From contig NZ_BMYV01000003.1 of NCBI RefSeq assembly GCF_014652455.1, positions 310,001 through 374,000 on the forward strand: DNA of 64,000 bases, in the 5' to 3' direction. The stretch comes from Litorimonas cladophorae. GTDB lineage: Bacteria; Pseudomonadota; Alphaproteobacteria; Caulobacterales; Maricaulaceae. The notes beneath the pieces were generated by a model. It was not told the DNA's origin and ran no database searches. It saw only the letters and a list, made by a program, of their open reading frames with translations. Each line of letters starts with the position of its first letter. Within the stretch, counting starts at the first letter, position 1. Made by a program: the position numbers and the translations under genes. Below, piece by piece: positions 1 to 8,654 of this stretch.

Positions 1-664
1 AGTGGCCCCATGTTTTTCGACCATCTTCATGCGTGCCACCTTGAGCTGGGGCGATGATAAAAGCGCCTGTCTCAATCGCGCGGGCTCTTAACAATGTTTC
101 CCAATGCGCTTTCCCTGTGGCCACGGTGAAAGCCGAAGGTGCAGCGATTACATCAACCTCATCTCGGGCATAGCTTCCGTAAAGGGCAGGAAAGCGAAGA
201 TCATAACAGATTGAGAGCCCCATCTTCATATCTGTAACATGGGCGGTCACTGGCTCTGTCCCCGCCGTGTACGTGTCGGCTTCGCGGTAGCTTTCTTGGG
301 TGGAGATGACAGCTTCGAACAAATGAATTTTGTCATATTGGGCGACAATTGATCCATCAGGTCCGAACAAAACGCTTCGATTGGCGATCTGCCCATCATC
401 TCGCAAAATAGCCAAGGACCCAATCAGCAAATGAACCGATAATTCGTCCGCCAACGCAAAGAAAGCGCGAACGCCCAGATCATCTTTCATTGTGCGAACG
501 CCGAGCCGCAAAAGATCGGCATCTTTCTGTAAGAAATGCGTCATTTCGGGCGTACAAATCAACTCTGCGCCCGCATCTTTCGCCGCACGGATAAGCTCCG
601 ACGCCGCGGCAATATTAGCAGCAACATCGACGCCAGACCGCATTTGTATGGCCGCAGTTTTCAA
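1..664 (-). CDS. Carbon-nitrogen hydrolase (nitrilase superfamily, Nit2/omega-amidase-like), 3' end outside window
   Basis: Hydrolyses C-N bonds in amides; Nit2-type members deamidate alpha-keto-glutaramate or related compounds, but the substrate here is not known. The sequence shows the superfamily triad: Glu40 in TPEMT, Lys112 in YDKIH and Cys153 in SICYDLRFP. About 221 codons lie in the window and the C-terminus runs off the left edge. The start is inferred as TTG at 664, because the conserved N-terminal strand KTAAIQM lies upstream of the first ATG (643), and a stop (the grxC TAG at 670-668) sits two codons before it. An AGGA motif inside the grxC end can serve as ribosome binding site. 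It is the last gene seen of a comF-grxC-nitrilase operon. Confidence 0.9.
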   Translation of the reverse strand, partial: MKTAAIQMRSGVDVAANIAAASELIRAAKDAGAELICTPEMTHFLQKDADLLRLGVRTMKDDLGVRAFFALADELSVHLLIGSLAILRDDGQIANRSVLFGPDGSIVAQYDKIHLFEAVISTQESYREADTYTAGTEPVTAHVTDMKMGLSICYDLRFPALYGSYARDEVDVIAAPSAFTVATGKAHWETLLRARAIETGAFIIAPAQGGTHEDGRKTWGH

Positions 665-667
665 AAT

Positions 668-922
668 CTAAAGTCCTAAAAGAGCGTCCAACTTGCCCGA
701 CCGCTCGAGCGCAAAGAGATCATCACATCCGCCGACATGTTTACCGTCGATGAAAATTTGTGGAAAAGTGTTGCGGCCAGAGCGCTCGTTCATTTCTCTT
801 CGCTTATCGCGGTCCATGGCGGCAGGAATATCATCAACTTTGACGCCTTTCCCTTTGAGCAAAGACTTCGCCCGAACGCAAAAAGGGCAAAAGGCTTTGG
901 TATACATTTCGACGTTTGGCAT
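668..922 (-). CDS. grxC: Glutaredoxin 3
   Basis: Small cytosolic dithiol oxidoreductase that reduces disulfides and glutathionylated proteins with glutathione. The 84-residue product is full length for the Grx3 class. The active site is Cys12-Pro-Phe-Cys15, with Phe replacing the more usual Tyr; further motifs are TFPQIFI (cis-Pro loop) and GGCDD (glutathione-binding turn). It lies 24 bp downstream of the ComF-like gene and its stop codon sits 3 bp before the TTG start of the nitrilase gene, so the three are probably co-transcribed. The same gene order is familiar in alphaproteobacteria. Confidence 0.95.
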   Translation of the reverse strand: MPNVEMYTKAFCPFCVRAKSLLKGKGVKVDDIPAAMDRDKRREMNERSGRNTFPQIFIDGKHVGGCDDLFALERSGKLDALLGL

Positions 923-946
923 TTTATCTCTTTCGTGTTGAAGGTC

Positions 947-1714
947 TTATGTAGGCAGTGCTGCAGCTTTTGCCACTCGCGCAAGGCATAAACCATCAAC
1001 GCGCGCGACGCCCGCTCGTTTCAACGTTCTAGCGCAGGACTCCAGAGTTGCCCCCGTTGTTAGAACATCATCGATAAGAACAATGTTTCGCCCCTTGATT
1101 TTTTCTGGGTCACGGACGTCGAACGCGCCTCTCACATTCTCTGCCCGCGCCCGCGCATTGAACTGCCCTTGGCTTTCCGTTTTACGCATGCGGAACAATA
1201 CATCCGGGGCAAATCTGGCAGGCGTAATTTTGGCCAAAGCCCGCGCAAGAAGCGTCGCTTGATTATAACGCCGTCGGATTAAACGGCTTGGATGCAGGGG
1301 AACAGGGACAAGTAGGTCCGCATCCGTCAGCAATTCCCGCCCGGCCCGACGCATTTGCGCAGCAAAGCTTGGCAAGCCCTCCGTCCGCCCGCCGTGTTTG
1401 AATGACAGTATCAACGCCCGCGAGCCTTCATCATAGGCCATTGCGGCTCGAGCGCGGTCATAGGCAGGCGGCTTTACAGCGCAGCGCCCGCATAATCCGC
1501 CGTCTTTTATTTCATATTCAAAGGGGAACCCGCACGCGTCGCACCAGGGCGCATCCAGAAATGTGACGTCGGCCCACATCCGCCGCGCAATCGGATCGCC
1601 GTCCAAACCCAGCAAGGCTTGCGGCGGCAAGATGGTATTGATCACGGCCTCACCAATTTGCTTGGCGGATCGCGATGTCACTTGTGTCAGGCTGTCATCT
1701 TGCGCTTTGAGCAT
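947..1714 (-). CDS. comF: ComF family phosphoribosyltransferase-like protein
   Basis: Member of the ComF/GntX family: a phosphoribosyltransferase fold with an N-terminal zinc-ribbon. Members support DNA uptake or starvation responses in some bacteria; the reaction is unproven. The sequence shows a Cys cluster (CDACGFPFEYE...CGRC) in the first third and the PRPP-binding loop VLIDDVLTTGATL near residue 200. An in-frame ATG exists at 1753, but it would overlap the divergent methyltransferase gene (start 1738); I chose the ATG at 1714, giving 255 residues. It heads the comF-grxC-nitrilase operon. Confidence 0.88.
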   Translation of the reverse strand: MLKAQDDSLTQVTSRSAKQIGEAVINTILPPQALLGLDGDPIARRMWADVTFLDAPWCDACGFPFEYEIKDGGLCGRCAVKPPAYDRARAAMAYDEGSRALILSFKHGGRTEGLPSFAAQMRRAGRELLTDADLLVPVPLHPSRLIRRRYNQATLLARALAKITPARFAPDVLFRMRKTESQGQFNARARAENVRGAFDVRDPEKIKGRNIVLIDDVLTTGATLESCARTLKRAGVARVDGLCLARVAKAAALPT

Positions 1715-1737
1715 GGGAGTGAGAATAGCGGAGCGGT

Positions 1738-2583
1738 ATGACCACGTCGCCACAAAAAATCTTCAATCCAACCGCTTTAGAAAAGGCCCGTCAGCGCAGC
1801 CTTCGTCGGCAAGCGAGAAAGGGCGTTTCCTTCCTCTATTTGCGAGCGGCCGAAGATGCGGCGTCTCGGCTTGAGGACATCAACCGCAGGTTTTCCCGCG
1901 TTGTCCTGATCGGCAATTTAGATGGCCGAGACCTCGTGAAAGCTGCGTTACGAGAAGACCGGCAGCCTGAAAAATTTGAGTATGTCGCTGACGTGAGCCA
2001 GTTGAGCGGAGACTATGACCTTATCTTGTCCTTATTGGACCTACAGAGCGATGATGCCATTCCGGATACGCTTACACATGCAAGGCAGCACTTACGGGCA
2101 GATGGCATGATGCTCTTCGCGTTTTTAGGTGGAGAGACACTAACAGAACTACGCCAAAGCCTTTACGCCACGGATCAACAAATATTAGGCGGGGCAACCG
2201 CGCGCGTTTTCCCGATGGTCGATTATAGCCAAGCCGCCATGTTATTAGGCCGGACAGGCTTGGCTCTGCCCGTTGTGGACACGGATCGTATCAATGTGGG
2301 TTATAGTCATCTCAGCAATCTGATCGAAGATTTACGAGACTTAGGTTTAACGAATGTCCTCACGGCGCGCGACACCCGCCCGCTAAATCGTACATGGCTG
2401 GCGGCTCTGCATGCGAATTACGCCCAGCATTTCGGGCGTGAAGATGGCAAGGTCAAAGCGACCTTGGAAATTATCTGGATGACAGGATGGGCACCGCATG
2501 AAAGTCAGCAAAAACCCTTAAAACCTGGCAGCGCGAAAATGCGTTTGTCAGACGCATTGGGGTCAAAAGAAACCAAGCTTTGA
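1738..2583 (+). CDS. SAM-dependent methyltransferase, BioC/NDUFAF5-like
   Basis: 281-residue methyltransferase-like protein transcribed divergently from comF. The Rossmann half shows a weak SAM-binding strand-loop (VVLIGNLDGRD), then DLILSLLDLQSDD and a post-motif strand MMLFAFLGGETL. This pattern, with the N-terminal FNPTALEKAR stretch and C-terminal WMTGWAPHESQQKPLKPGSA, fits the alphaproteobacterial family that neighbours comF/grxC and is related to mitochondrial NDUFAF5 (an arginine hydroxylase of complex I) and BioC. The glycine motif is degenerate, so true SAM use is uncertain. Starts 24 bp from the comF start, so the two share a short promoter region. Confidence 0.8.
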   Translation: MTTSPQKIFNPTALEKARQRSLRRQARKGVSFLYLRAAEDAASRLEDINRRFSRVVLIGNLDGRDLVKAALREDRQPEKFEYVADVSQLSGDYDLILSLLDLQSDDAIPDTLTHARQHLRADGMMLFAFLGGETLTELRQSLYATDQQILGGATARVFPMVDYSQAAMLLGRTGLALPVVDTDRINVGYSHLSNLIEDLRDLGLTNVLTARDTRPLNRTWLAALHANYAQHFGREDGKVKATLEIIWMTGWAPHESQQKPLKPGSAKMRLSDALGSKETKL

Positions 2584-2595
2584 TCGTCAGACGAC

Positions 2596-3723
2596 CTAGG
2601 GCGTAACGCCGGCCGCTTTTAAAGCCGACAGCTTACCCGCATCATACCCTAGTTCTGCGAATATGGCATCTGCGGCTTCATTTGCACTGGGGACGTGGAA
2701 ATCTGGATCGTGCTCACTGTCAGAAAAAACGGGAGCGGGTCGCGGGTGAACAAAAGGCCCCTGTTTGCGCAGTCCACCGCGCGCGCTATTCTGGGGGTGG
2801 TTCGGCGCTTCGTCATAGGTCAAGACGGGGGTGACGCAAGATTCTGTGCCATCAAAGATTTCCGACCACTCATCACGTGTCTTGGACGCGAATATCCCTT
2901 CAAGCAACGCGTGTTGTTCTGGAAATTTCGACGCGTCATTCTGGCTGCCATATTCAGCCTTATCGACCCCCAAAATACGCAGCATTTCTTTGAAAAATTG
3001 CGGCTCTAAGGGACCCACAGCCATAAATTTTTCATCTTTCGTTTCGTAACATCGATAATAAGGGCGCGCACCGTCCAGCAAATTCACGCCCCGTTCCGGT
3101 GACCATTGCCCTAATCCGGACAGCATATGCAGAATACTCATCATTGAGTTTGTACCGTCAATAATCGCGGCGTCGACAATATCGCCTTTACCCGTACGGC
3201 CCGCACGAATGAGCGCCGCCAGAATACCATTGACCAAAAATAGCGAACCACCGCCATAGTCTCCGACCAGATTCAGGGGTGGGGATGGCGGGACACCTTT
3301 GCGGCCCATTGCGCCGAGCGCGCCTGTGATCGAGATATAATTGATGTCGTGACCGGCAACTTTGGCCCATGGCCCCGTCTGTCCCCATCCCGTCATGCGT
3401 CCATAGATTAGTTTTGGGTTCAAATCGTGGCAGACATCGGGACCAACACCCAAACGCTCTGTCACGCCAGGACGCAAACCTTCTATGAGGACGTCAGCCG
3501 TTTTTATTAAGTCCAATACAATTGTGGCCCCTTCGGGTTTACGCAGATCGAGCGTGATCGCTTTTTTACCGCGATTGGCGGGATTGGGGATCGCCCCCAT
3601 TGGTCCAGGTCTGTTCACGAGAATGACCTCGGCCCCCATGTCTGCGAGCAATTGCCCCGCATAAGGTCCAGGACCAATCCCGGCGAGCTCAACGACGCGA
3701 ATACCGTCTAAAGGTTTGGACAT
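2596..3723 (-). CDS. CaiB/BaiF family CoA transferase, alpha-methylacyl-CoA racemase type
   Basis: Class III CoA-transferase fold enzyme; the sequence fits the alpha-methylacyl-CoA racemase branch, which epimerises 2-methylacyl-CoAs for beta-oxidation. Visible features are the N-terminal VVELAGIGPGP strand-turn, YGRMTGWGQTGP, the GHDINY motif holding the catalytic His, and GDYGGGSLF holding the catalytic Asp. The reading frame is open to 3819, but the ATG at 3723 (MSKPLDG) is the family-like N-terminus and has GGAG eight bases upstream; this gives 375 residues. It overlaps the end of the DUF4031 gene by 16 bp, suggesting translational coupling. Its 3' end converges on the methyltransferase gene. 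Confidence 0.92.
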   Translation of the reverse strand: MSKPLDGIRVVELAGIGPGPYAGQLLADMGAEVILVNRPGPMGAIPNPANRGKKAITLDLRKPEGATIVLDLIKTADVLIEGLRPGVTERLGVGPDVCHDLNPKLIYGRMTGWGQTGPWAKVAGHDINYISITGALGAMGRKGVPPSPPLNLVGDYGGGSLFLVNGILAALIRAGRTGKGDIVDAAIIDGTNSMMSILHMLSGLGQWSPERGVNLLDGARPYYRCYETKDEKFMAVGPLEPQFFKEMLRILGVDKAEYGSQNDASKFPEQHALLEGIFASKTRDEWSEIFDGTESCVTPVLTYDEAPNHPQNSARGGLRKQGPFVHPRPAPVFSDSEHDPDFHVPSANEAADAIFAELGYDAGKLSALKAAGVTP

Positions 3724-4082
3724 GCCGAAGGCTCCGGTTGGATTGTGTAACGTTGTGTACGAATTAATGTGCGCTCGAATTTCCGTGTTCTGGAACGATC
3801 GCCGGTGGCATCTGACCATTCCAAACCCAGACGCGCGGCATAGTGCAGGGCTGTCCGGGAGCAGACTTCAACTGCACCCAACGAGATGGCGTGGGAGCGC
3901 TTATCTTCAGGGATGTCATAATGAGGGTGGCTGGCTTTGGGCGGTGTTTGAAACCATCGTCGCTCCATGCCGATTAGATCGGCCATTTGATGGAGTTCAT
4001 CCAAACTATCGGCGATCATGTGACACATGATATATCCCCGAAAAGGGAACTTGGCCGGATCGACATAAACGCTCATGTCCAA
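3708..4082 (-). CDS. DUF4031 domain protein
   Basis: 124-residue protein matching the DUF4031 pattern: a short YVDPAKFPFRGYIMCHMIAD opening, DELHQMADLIGM, FQTPPKASHPHYDI and ISLGAVEV. The family is small, cytosolic and of unknown function; conserved His, Asp and Trp/Phe residues suggest ligand binding but nothing more can be said. The last ~30 residues (basic, Arg/Thr-rich) extend beyond the usual domain and overlap the start of the AMACR-like gene in another frame. Two closely spaced Met codons (residues 1 and 3) could both be the start. Confidence 0.8.
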   Translation of the reverse strand: MDMSVYVDPAKFPFRGYIMCHMIADSLDELHQMADLIGMERRWFQTPPKASHPHYDIPEDKRSHAISLGAVEVCSRTALHYAARLGLEWSDATGDRSRTRKFERTLIRTQRYTIQPEPSACPNL

Positions 4083-4163
4083 AACCTAAGGCGCGCCCTG
4101 TAAGGCTGCAACCCACATATACGTTGATGATCGCGACGAATGCGAATGGGGAAACGGAACGAT

Positions 4164-5042
4164 CTAAGCTTTTTTCGGCGGGCGCATCATGAGCACCGGT
4201 GTTTGAGCCTTATAAGTTTCATAATCTGCTTGGCCGGCCCATTTTTTGTCTGAGCTCTTCTCCAGCATAGGGACACCGCTCACGCGGGTCAGCAAGAGGT
4301 AGACAAAGACAGGGGAAATCAGCACCACATGTTGCCAGCCCTGAAGGACTGGTAAGGCAATCACAGCAATCCCAAGCCATAGTAGAATTTCGCCAAAATA
4401 ATTCGGATGGCGAGACCACGACCAGAGGCCACCGGTAATAAACCTGCCTTTGTTCGCAGGATCGGCGCGGAAGGCTTTCTTCTGGCTATCAGCAATCACT
4501 TCGATGCCGAACCCAATGACCCAAAGCACAATCCCGACATAGGCGAAGATACCGAGTGGAATATCGCGCCCGGACGTGACGACAGCAATGGCCGCCGCCG
4601 TCGTTAAAATCACCCAGAGCGCTTGCAATGTCCACGCGTTAAGAAACCTGACGAAAACAGGTTTAATTGGGTCGAATCTTTGGTCTTTTCCGTCTTGGGA
4701 AATGCGGTTGAACAAGAATGTTCCCAACCTTACCGCCCAAATTGTAACAAACAGCGTCACGATAACACCGCGTAACGACAGGGGTTGGGAGAGCGCGGCC
4801 GCGATCAAAATCGTTGATGAATTCGTGAAAGCCCCAATCAGGTCATAGAACTTCTCGGTTTGCTTTAGATATGCAGGGATGAAGGCGACCCAGTTAATGA
4901 CAAATGCCCAAACACCGCAAATCACAAAAACTGACAGCGGCCCAAAACGCGTACCACCTTGGCCACCGGCAAAAACAACCCCTAAGCCAATGAGAGTGAT
5001 GATAAGAAAGACAATCACGCCTTTTGAGGTTTTATTTGTCAC
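4164..5042 (-). CDS. DUF1295 integral membrane protein (steroid 5-alpha-reductase/methyltransferase fold)
   Basis: 292-residue polytopic membrane protein with about seven hydrophobic segments starting at residue 9. The C-terminal half has the family signature WSWSRHPNYFGEI followed by a hydrophobic helix and EKSSDKKW near the end, typical of DUF1295 proteins, relatives of steroid 5-alpha-reductases and isoprenylcysteine methyltransferases. These use NADPH or SAM on lipid-like substrates in the inner membrane; the substrate is unknown here. It stands alone between the DUF4031 gene and the glycosyltransferase block and has its own upstream region (5043-5128, shared with the 3' end of the next minus-strand gene). 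Confidence 0.88.
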   Translation of the reverse strand: MTNKTSKGVIVFLIITLIGLGVVFAGGQGGTRFGPLSVFVICGVWAFVINWVAFIPAYLKQTEKFYDLIGAFTNSSTILIAAALSQPLSLRGVIVTLFVTIWAVRLGTFLFNRISQDGKDQRFDPIKPVFVRFLNAWTLQALWVILTTAAAIAVVTSGRDIPLGIFAYVGIVLWVIGFGIEVIADSQKKAFRADPANKGRFITGGLWSWSRHPNYFGEILLWLGIAVIALPVLQGWQHVVLISPVFVYLLLTRVSGVPMLEKSSDKKWAGQADYETYKAQTPVLMMRPPKKA

Positions 5043-5128
5043 ACTAACGTCCTTTGTATTTCGGGACTTGTTTGGCCTGTCCCCCAGCCCGTGTCATGCA
5101 ATTTTTTAGGGTTCGCAGAAGGCTGCGG

Positions 5129-6073
5129 TCATGGCTTTGGAATATAGTCCCACCAATACTTCAAACTCAGCCGTTCTAGAACATTCGCCCGCTGAGCAGG
5201 GTCGTCAAAATTTGGGAGGAGTTCATTTTTCCAAAGTTCTAAATTATCGAGCGTCAAAGCGTCCGCCGACCATTCGTCGACGAAAACCACGGGTAAATGC
5301 TTATAGGCGTCGTAAAGGCTGTTTCTGCGGATTATAGGGATAGCGCCGCGCAAAAGGGCTTGCCAGGCTTTTGGCGATGGGTCCAATCCGCCTCCCTCCG
5401 CACAGAGAACAAAAGAATGCGCGTCGATCAAATTCAGGAAAGCCTCCTCTGGAATATCTTCGTCCAATATTGTGGTGAAGGATGCCCAATACGCTTTGGC
5501 TGTATCAGTGATGGCTTTACGGGCGTCCCACTGTTGCCCCTCTCTAACGCGATGCCCGCACAATATGTTCAGAGGTCTTTGGGCAAGATTTGGCGCCTTT
5601 GGCACAGGTATAGTTTCACGTATTTGGGGGGCATCGGAATAGACCAACCCTAAAGGTAGCGGACTCATGAGCGGGTGCGATACGTTATCGGCATTCTCTG
5701 CCACCCAATGATGAAGGTGTGGATGATCCAAGATCATTTTAACGCGGCGTCGATTCTGAGCATTCAGGGGAACCCATCTTTTATCAACTTGAAAGGGCAC
5801 AGTCGCATCGGAGGAACCAGAAATGAGGGTAAACGCACTATCGATTTGCGGAAGAATAGTTTCGGTAAAATATTGAAGGGCCCGTTCATGGTAACGCAAC
5901 GATAGAAAAATCGTTTTGGGTGCGCCCTCCGTCTTATTTTTATGAAAATGGGTGTGGGGCAATCCATAATCGGTTAAAATGACCCAATCGCATTTCGATG
6001 CGATACCCGTGATTTTATATTTATCAGCGCCTTGAAGCCGGGGAAGCAAGCGCGTCGAGTGCGGATTCAACAT
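5129..6073 (-). CDS. Exostosin-like (GT47-type) putative glycosyltransferase
   Basis: 314-residue protein without signal peptide. The C-terminal third (HSFVLCAEGGGLDPSPKAWQ, then LLRGAIPII and LPVVFVDEW) resembles the nucleotide-sugar-binding half of exostosin-type GT47 enzymes, in which an acidic residue and a 'G-x-IPVI' strand follow the 'FxLCxxG' motif. This suggests sugar transfer to a surface polysaccharide or glycoprotein; donor and acceptor are unknown. It begins 3 bp after the sulfotransferase-like gene on the same strand, so glycosylation and sulfation may be coupled. It marks the left edge of the accessory block. Other glycosyltransferase assignments cannot be excluded. Confidence 0.6.
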   Translation of the reverse strand: MLNPHSTRLLPRLQGADKYKITGIASKCDWVILTDYGLPHTHFHKNKTEGAPKTIFLSLRYHERALQYFTETILPQIDSAFTLISGSSDATVPFQVDKRWVPLNAQNRRRVKMILDHPHLHHWVAENADNVSHPLMSPLPLGLVYSDAPQIRETIPVPKAPNLAQRPLNILCGHRVREGQQWDARKAITDTAKAYWASFTTILDEDIPEEAFLNLIDAHSFVLCAEGGGLDPSPKAWQALLRGAIPIIRRNSLYDAYKHLPVVFVDEWSADALTLDNLELWKNELLPNFDDPAQRANVLERLSLKYWWDYIPKP

Positions 6074-6076
6074 CGT

Positions 6077-6778
6077 CTAATTCGCATATTCCTGAAGTTC
6101 GAAATATATACGAAGTGCGTCCTTCGGCACTGGGATTTCAGGACGTTCGAAATGCTTCAACTCTCTGTCGAAAAATCCTCTCGCTTCATCTGACATCTCG
6201 TGGTTCAGTTGAATTATCAGCCGTTCAAATGACGACAGCATTTCATCCGCGTCGCTCACAAACTCCACGATAGGAAAGGGATTGTTCCTCAGAAGTTTTA
6301 AAAGCGCCCTGTTGTAAACGGACCAGATGTGAAAGCAGTTTTCCAAATCAAATTGATTTCGATCATTAATCGAAGACGCAACTTCTGCCGGGTGACGAAA
6401 TATTCCCGCGCGGCCAAGATCTGGCAAAACCTCCAACCAACCATCCATCACTAAAACTGTACGCGGGTCCTTGAAAGCCCAAACGCGTTCTGATTGGCGA
6501 GACTCAATAAAGAGGTTGCGTACAGCCTTATGCAGGGGTTCCCATTCTGGATCTGTGGGCGGGTTGTGCCACGCTCCTCCAGATTTCACCAAGAGGTCTT
6601 CATGCATATAAAGGATAGACGCAGGTTCGTTTAAACCTTTTTCATTCCGGGGAAGTTTTTGATCTAGAACTTCGCCAAAAGATATTCCGCAAGCTCTGAG
6701 CGTTCCCGCGAGTGTGCTGGTCCCGCTCCGATGCATTCCGAGCAAGGCGATCCCGTGTGATGGTGAGTGTGAATTCAT
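6077..6778 (-). CDS. Sulfotransferase-fold protein (PAPS-type P-loop)
   Basis: 233-residue protein with an N-terminal phosphosulfate-binding loop, GMHRSGTSTL (about residues 14-23), of the kind seen in bacterial sulfotransferase-family proteins. A second basic motif, FRHPAEVASSI, fits the 3'-phosphate-binding region. It resembles the gene at 11020-11754 (same GMHRSGTS loop and LWKLYN/IWSVYNRALL-like stretch), so the two are probably paralogues flanking the collar-gene cluster. Predicted role: transfer of sulfate from PAPS to a glycan or other surface molecule, or a related P-loop function. First gene of a two-gene operon with the exostosin-like enzyme. Confidence 0.75.
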   Translation of the reverse strand: MNSHSPSHGIALLGMHRSGTSTLAGTLRACGISFGEVLDQKLPRNEKGLNEPASILYMHEDLLVKSGGAWHNPPTDPEWEPLHKAVRNLFIESRQSERVWAFKDPRTVLVMDGWLEVLPDLGRAGIFRHPAEVASSINDRNQFDLENCFHIWSVYNRALLKLLRNNPFPIVEFVSDADEMLSSFERLIIQLNHEMSDEARGFFDRELKHFERPEIPVPKDALRIYFELQEYAN

Positions 6779-7063
6779 TTATCTTGCCCCCGCAGATATT
6801 CTGGGACTCAAATCGCCCCATTCGGAATCCTCTAAACCAATTTGACTTTCACAACTAGTACCGAAGCCTTTCAAAGGGAAAAACTATTGGTTATTTCGAG
6901 CAACTATCGAAATGATCACCTGACAGAACCCGCCCGAAATTAGTCAGAAAACTCAGGATTAAATCGATTCAACACTTTGTTGCATTTTTTGAAAAACAGC
7001 GGTATGATTTGTTGGGCGCGATTAAAAGTTAGCCCATATAACGTAGATTTACGGGGCAACAAA
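6779..7063. other. Divergent intergenic region
   Basis: About 285 bases between the leftward sulfotransferase operon and the rightward DUF6916 gene. It is AT-rich and should hold both promoters. An open frame runs into the DUF6916 gene from 6977 but lacks features before the signal peptide, so I treat it as non-coding. I see no RNA gene or repeat. Confidence 0.5.
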
Positions 7064-7513
7064 ATGCAAAAGAACACTCAATTAAATCGCAGGTTATTTA
7101 TCGGCGGCCAAGTTGCGCTCGCCGCATCTGTGGGCTTTGGCGCATCCGCCTTTGCATTGGAAAACCAATCTAGCTTTGGGTTGGAAGAGCAAGTGAGCTG
7201 GAGAACAGGAACAGCAGACCAGTTCGCCAAACTCATCAATCAACAGTTTACGGCAGTGACGCCAAATGGCGGCCTTCTGCAAATGAAACTTGTGGAAGCA
7301 ATCCCAAATTCCTCTGGCTCTGCGCGTCCAAAACATCTGTCGCGGCAAGAAGGCGTTTCTCTCATCTTTGAGAGCGATTTCGCGGAAGACCTTGCTGCGA
7401 AGGGACATCATATAACATCGGTGTGGAACTCAGTCCTTGGAGAATCAAAGATGTTCTTGGGCACAATCCCACGTCGTTCTGGCGGATATGAAATTGAAGT
7501 TATTTTAAACTAG
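7064..7513 (+). CDS. DUF6916 protein with Tat-like signal peptide
   Basis: 149-residue exported protein. The N-terminus has NRRLFIGG followed by a hydrophobic Ala/Gly-rich stretch ending ASAFA, which looks like a twin-arginine or Sec signal peptide with cleavage near residue 30. The rest matches the general DUF6916 layout: a beta-rich domain with LLQMKLVEA, a central VSLIFES strand and a C-terminal IPRRSGGYEIEVILN. The frame is open upstream to 6977, but the ATG at 7064 gives the signal peptide directly at the start. DUF6916 proteins are known as neighbours of tail-collar proteins, as here. Function unknown; a periplasmic partner of the collar proteins is possible. Confidence 0.7.
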   Translation: MQKNTQLNRRLFIGGQVALAASVGFGASAFALENQSSFGLEEQVSWRTGTADQFAKLINQQFTAVTPNGGLLQMKLVEAIPNSSGSARPKHLSRQEGVSLIFESDFAEDLAAKGHHITSVWNSVLGESKMFLGTIPRRSGGYEIEVILN

Positions 7514-7676
7514 TTTCAGCAGGTTAATCCTACTTGATGTTTTTCTGATAATGGCAATTGGAGTTGCGGTCATCGGACCCAACACTGCAATGCGTATTCC
7601 CTAAATCGGGAGCCAGATGTTTTGTGTGGCTCTCAAGCACCAATTTTTATTGGCGCGAATAGTATAAAGTCCTTCC

Positions 7677-8012
7677 ATGACGATTGACCCGATCACAGCG
7701 ACCGCTGAGACATTTAAACCCTTCTTAAAACAATCGTTTCAGGTCCAAACTGAGAGTGGCCCGATTGAGGTCATCTTGGATAATATTAAAATTTACGAGA
7801 ACTCAGGCGTAAGAGACAGTCATTTAGAGATTGATAGTCGGGTGTATCCTATACGCCAAGCCTTCGCGTTAACGTTCGAGGGTCCAAGGGAACCAACTTT
7901 AGTTCCCCAGATATATACAATCACCCATCCCGAAGCAGGACTGTTGGAACTCTTCATTTCTGGATTTCGACAAGACCATAGCTGCATGCTCTACGAAAGC
8001 ATTTTTAATTGA
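7677..8012 (+). CDS. DUF6916 protein, cytosolic form
   Basis: 111-residue protein with no signal peptide, matching DUF6916 over its full length: N-terminal ETFKPFLKQSFQV, middle QAFALTFEGP, and the C-terminal pattern QIYTITHPEAGLLELFISG...YESIFN. It is distinct from, but related to, the exported DUF6916 protein upstream (163 bp away), giving one secreted and one cytosolic member side by side. Function is unknown. Its 3' end converges on the GNAT gene with only 15 bp between stops, with no clear terminator. Confidence 0.75.
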   Translation: MTIDPITATAETFKPFLKQSFQVQTESGPIEVILDNIKIYENSGVRDSHLEIDSRVYPIRQAFALTFEGPREPTLVPQIYTITHPEAGLLELFISGFRQDHSCMLYESIFN

Positions 8013-8027
8013 ACTGAAGCATCTAGC

Positions 8028-8531
8028 CTAGAACTCTCGGGCAGAAAAATCACCCTTCCATTCCATGGCGAAGTGAAGGCCATTCACGCCCGTCTTTTTA
8101 AACCCATGACGCGAGTAGAATTGAATGGCCGAAGTATTGTTTTGGTTGACATGTAACCTGACCGGGACCTTGCCGCCATAGGCCTCATTGATCAAACTCT
8201 TTAAAATATCTGAGCCAATTCCCCGTCCTTGATATTGCGGCAATATCGCGAAATCAATTATCAGTAGTTGCTGGTCTTGGCGGTCAAGAATGAGACGCCC
8301 GATATCCACACCGTCGAGCTGAATAATCCGATAAATCGCGCCCAAATATCGCATTTTATAGGTTTTATCTTGTGCCTCATACTGACTTTTCAAAAAGAGC
8401 TGTCTTTCTGCTTTTGGCCAACTGGTATATTGAAATTCCCATTCGCGGGTGCTGGCGTAGACATCAAACAAAAAGCCTTTGTCCTGATCTGTGATTATTC
8501 GAAAATCTATTTTTCCTCGGCTGCCCAACAT
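8028..8531 (-). CDS. GNAT family N-acetyltransferase
   Basis: 167-residue acetyltransferase. The acetyl-CoA pyrophosphate-binding motif A is clear (FAILPQYQGRGIG, about residues 94-106), followed by LHVNQNNTSAIQFYSRHGF, the usual beta5-alpha4 segment. Catalyses acyl transfer from acetyl-CoA to an amine; target unknown. A TTAGGG motif lies upstream of the ATG. It sits between the DUF6916 genes and the collar genes, downstream of a terminator-like hairpin at 8564-8588, so it may be expressed partly by read-through. GNAT enzymes recur beside tail-collar/DUF6916 genes, hinting at modification of one of their products. Confidence 0.85.
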   Translation of the reverse strand: MLGSRGKIDFRIITDQDKGFLFDVYASTREWEFQYTSWPKAERQLFLKSQYEAQDKTYKMRYLGAIYRIIQLDGVDIGRLILDRQDQQLLIIDFAILPQYQGRGIGSDILKSLINEAYGGKVPVRLHVNQNNTSAIQFYSRHGFKKTGVNGLHFAMEWKGDFSAREF

Positions 8532-8557
8532 TCGATAAACCCTAATTGTCTTGGATA

Positions 8558-8588
8558 CAAAAAAACTCGCAACAAAGCGGTGCGAGTT
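8558..8588 (-). terminator. Rho-independent terminator after first collar gene
   Basis: On the minus strand an AACTCGC/GCGAGTT stem (arms about 8565-8571 and 8581-8587) is followed by a run of T residues (8558-8565). It lies between the collar gene (stop 8655) and the GNAT gene. Confidence 0.75.
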
Positions 8589-8654
8589 CTAATTTTATAA
8601 TTCACGACTGAAGCCTGCTTTACCGCAAGAACTCAGGTCCCGTTGTTACGAATT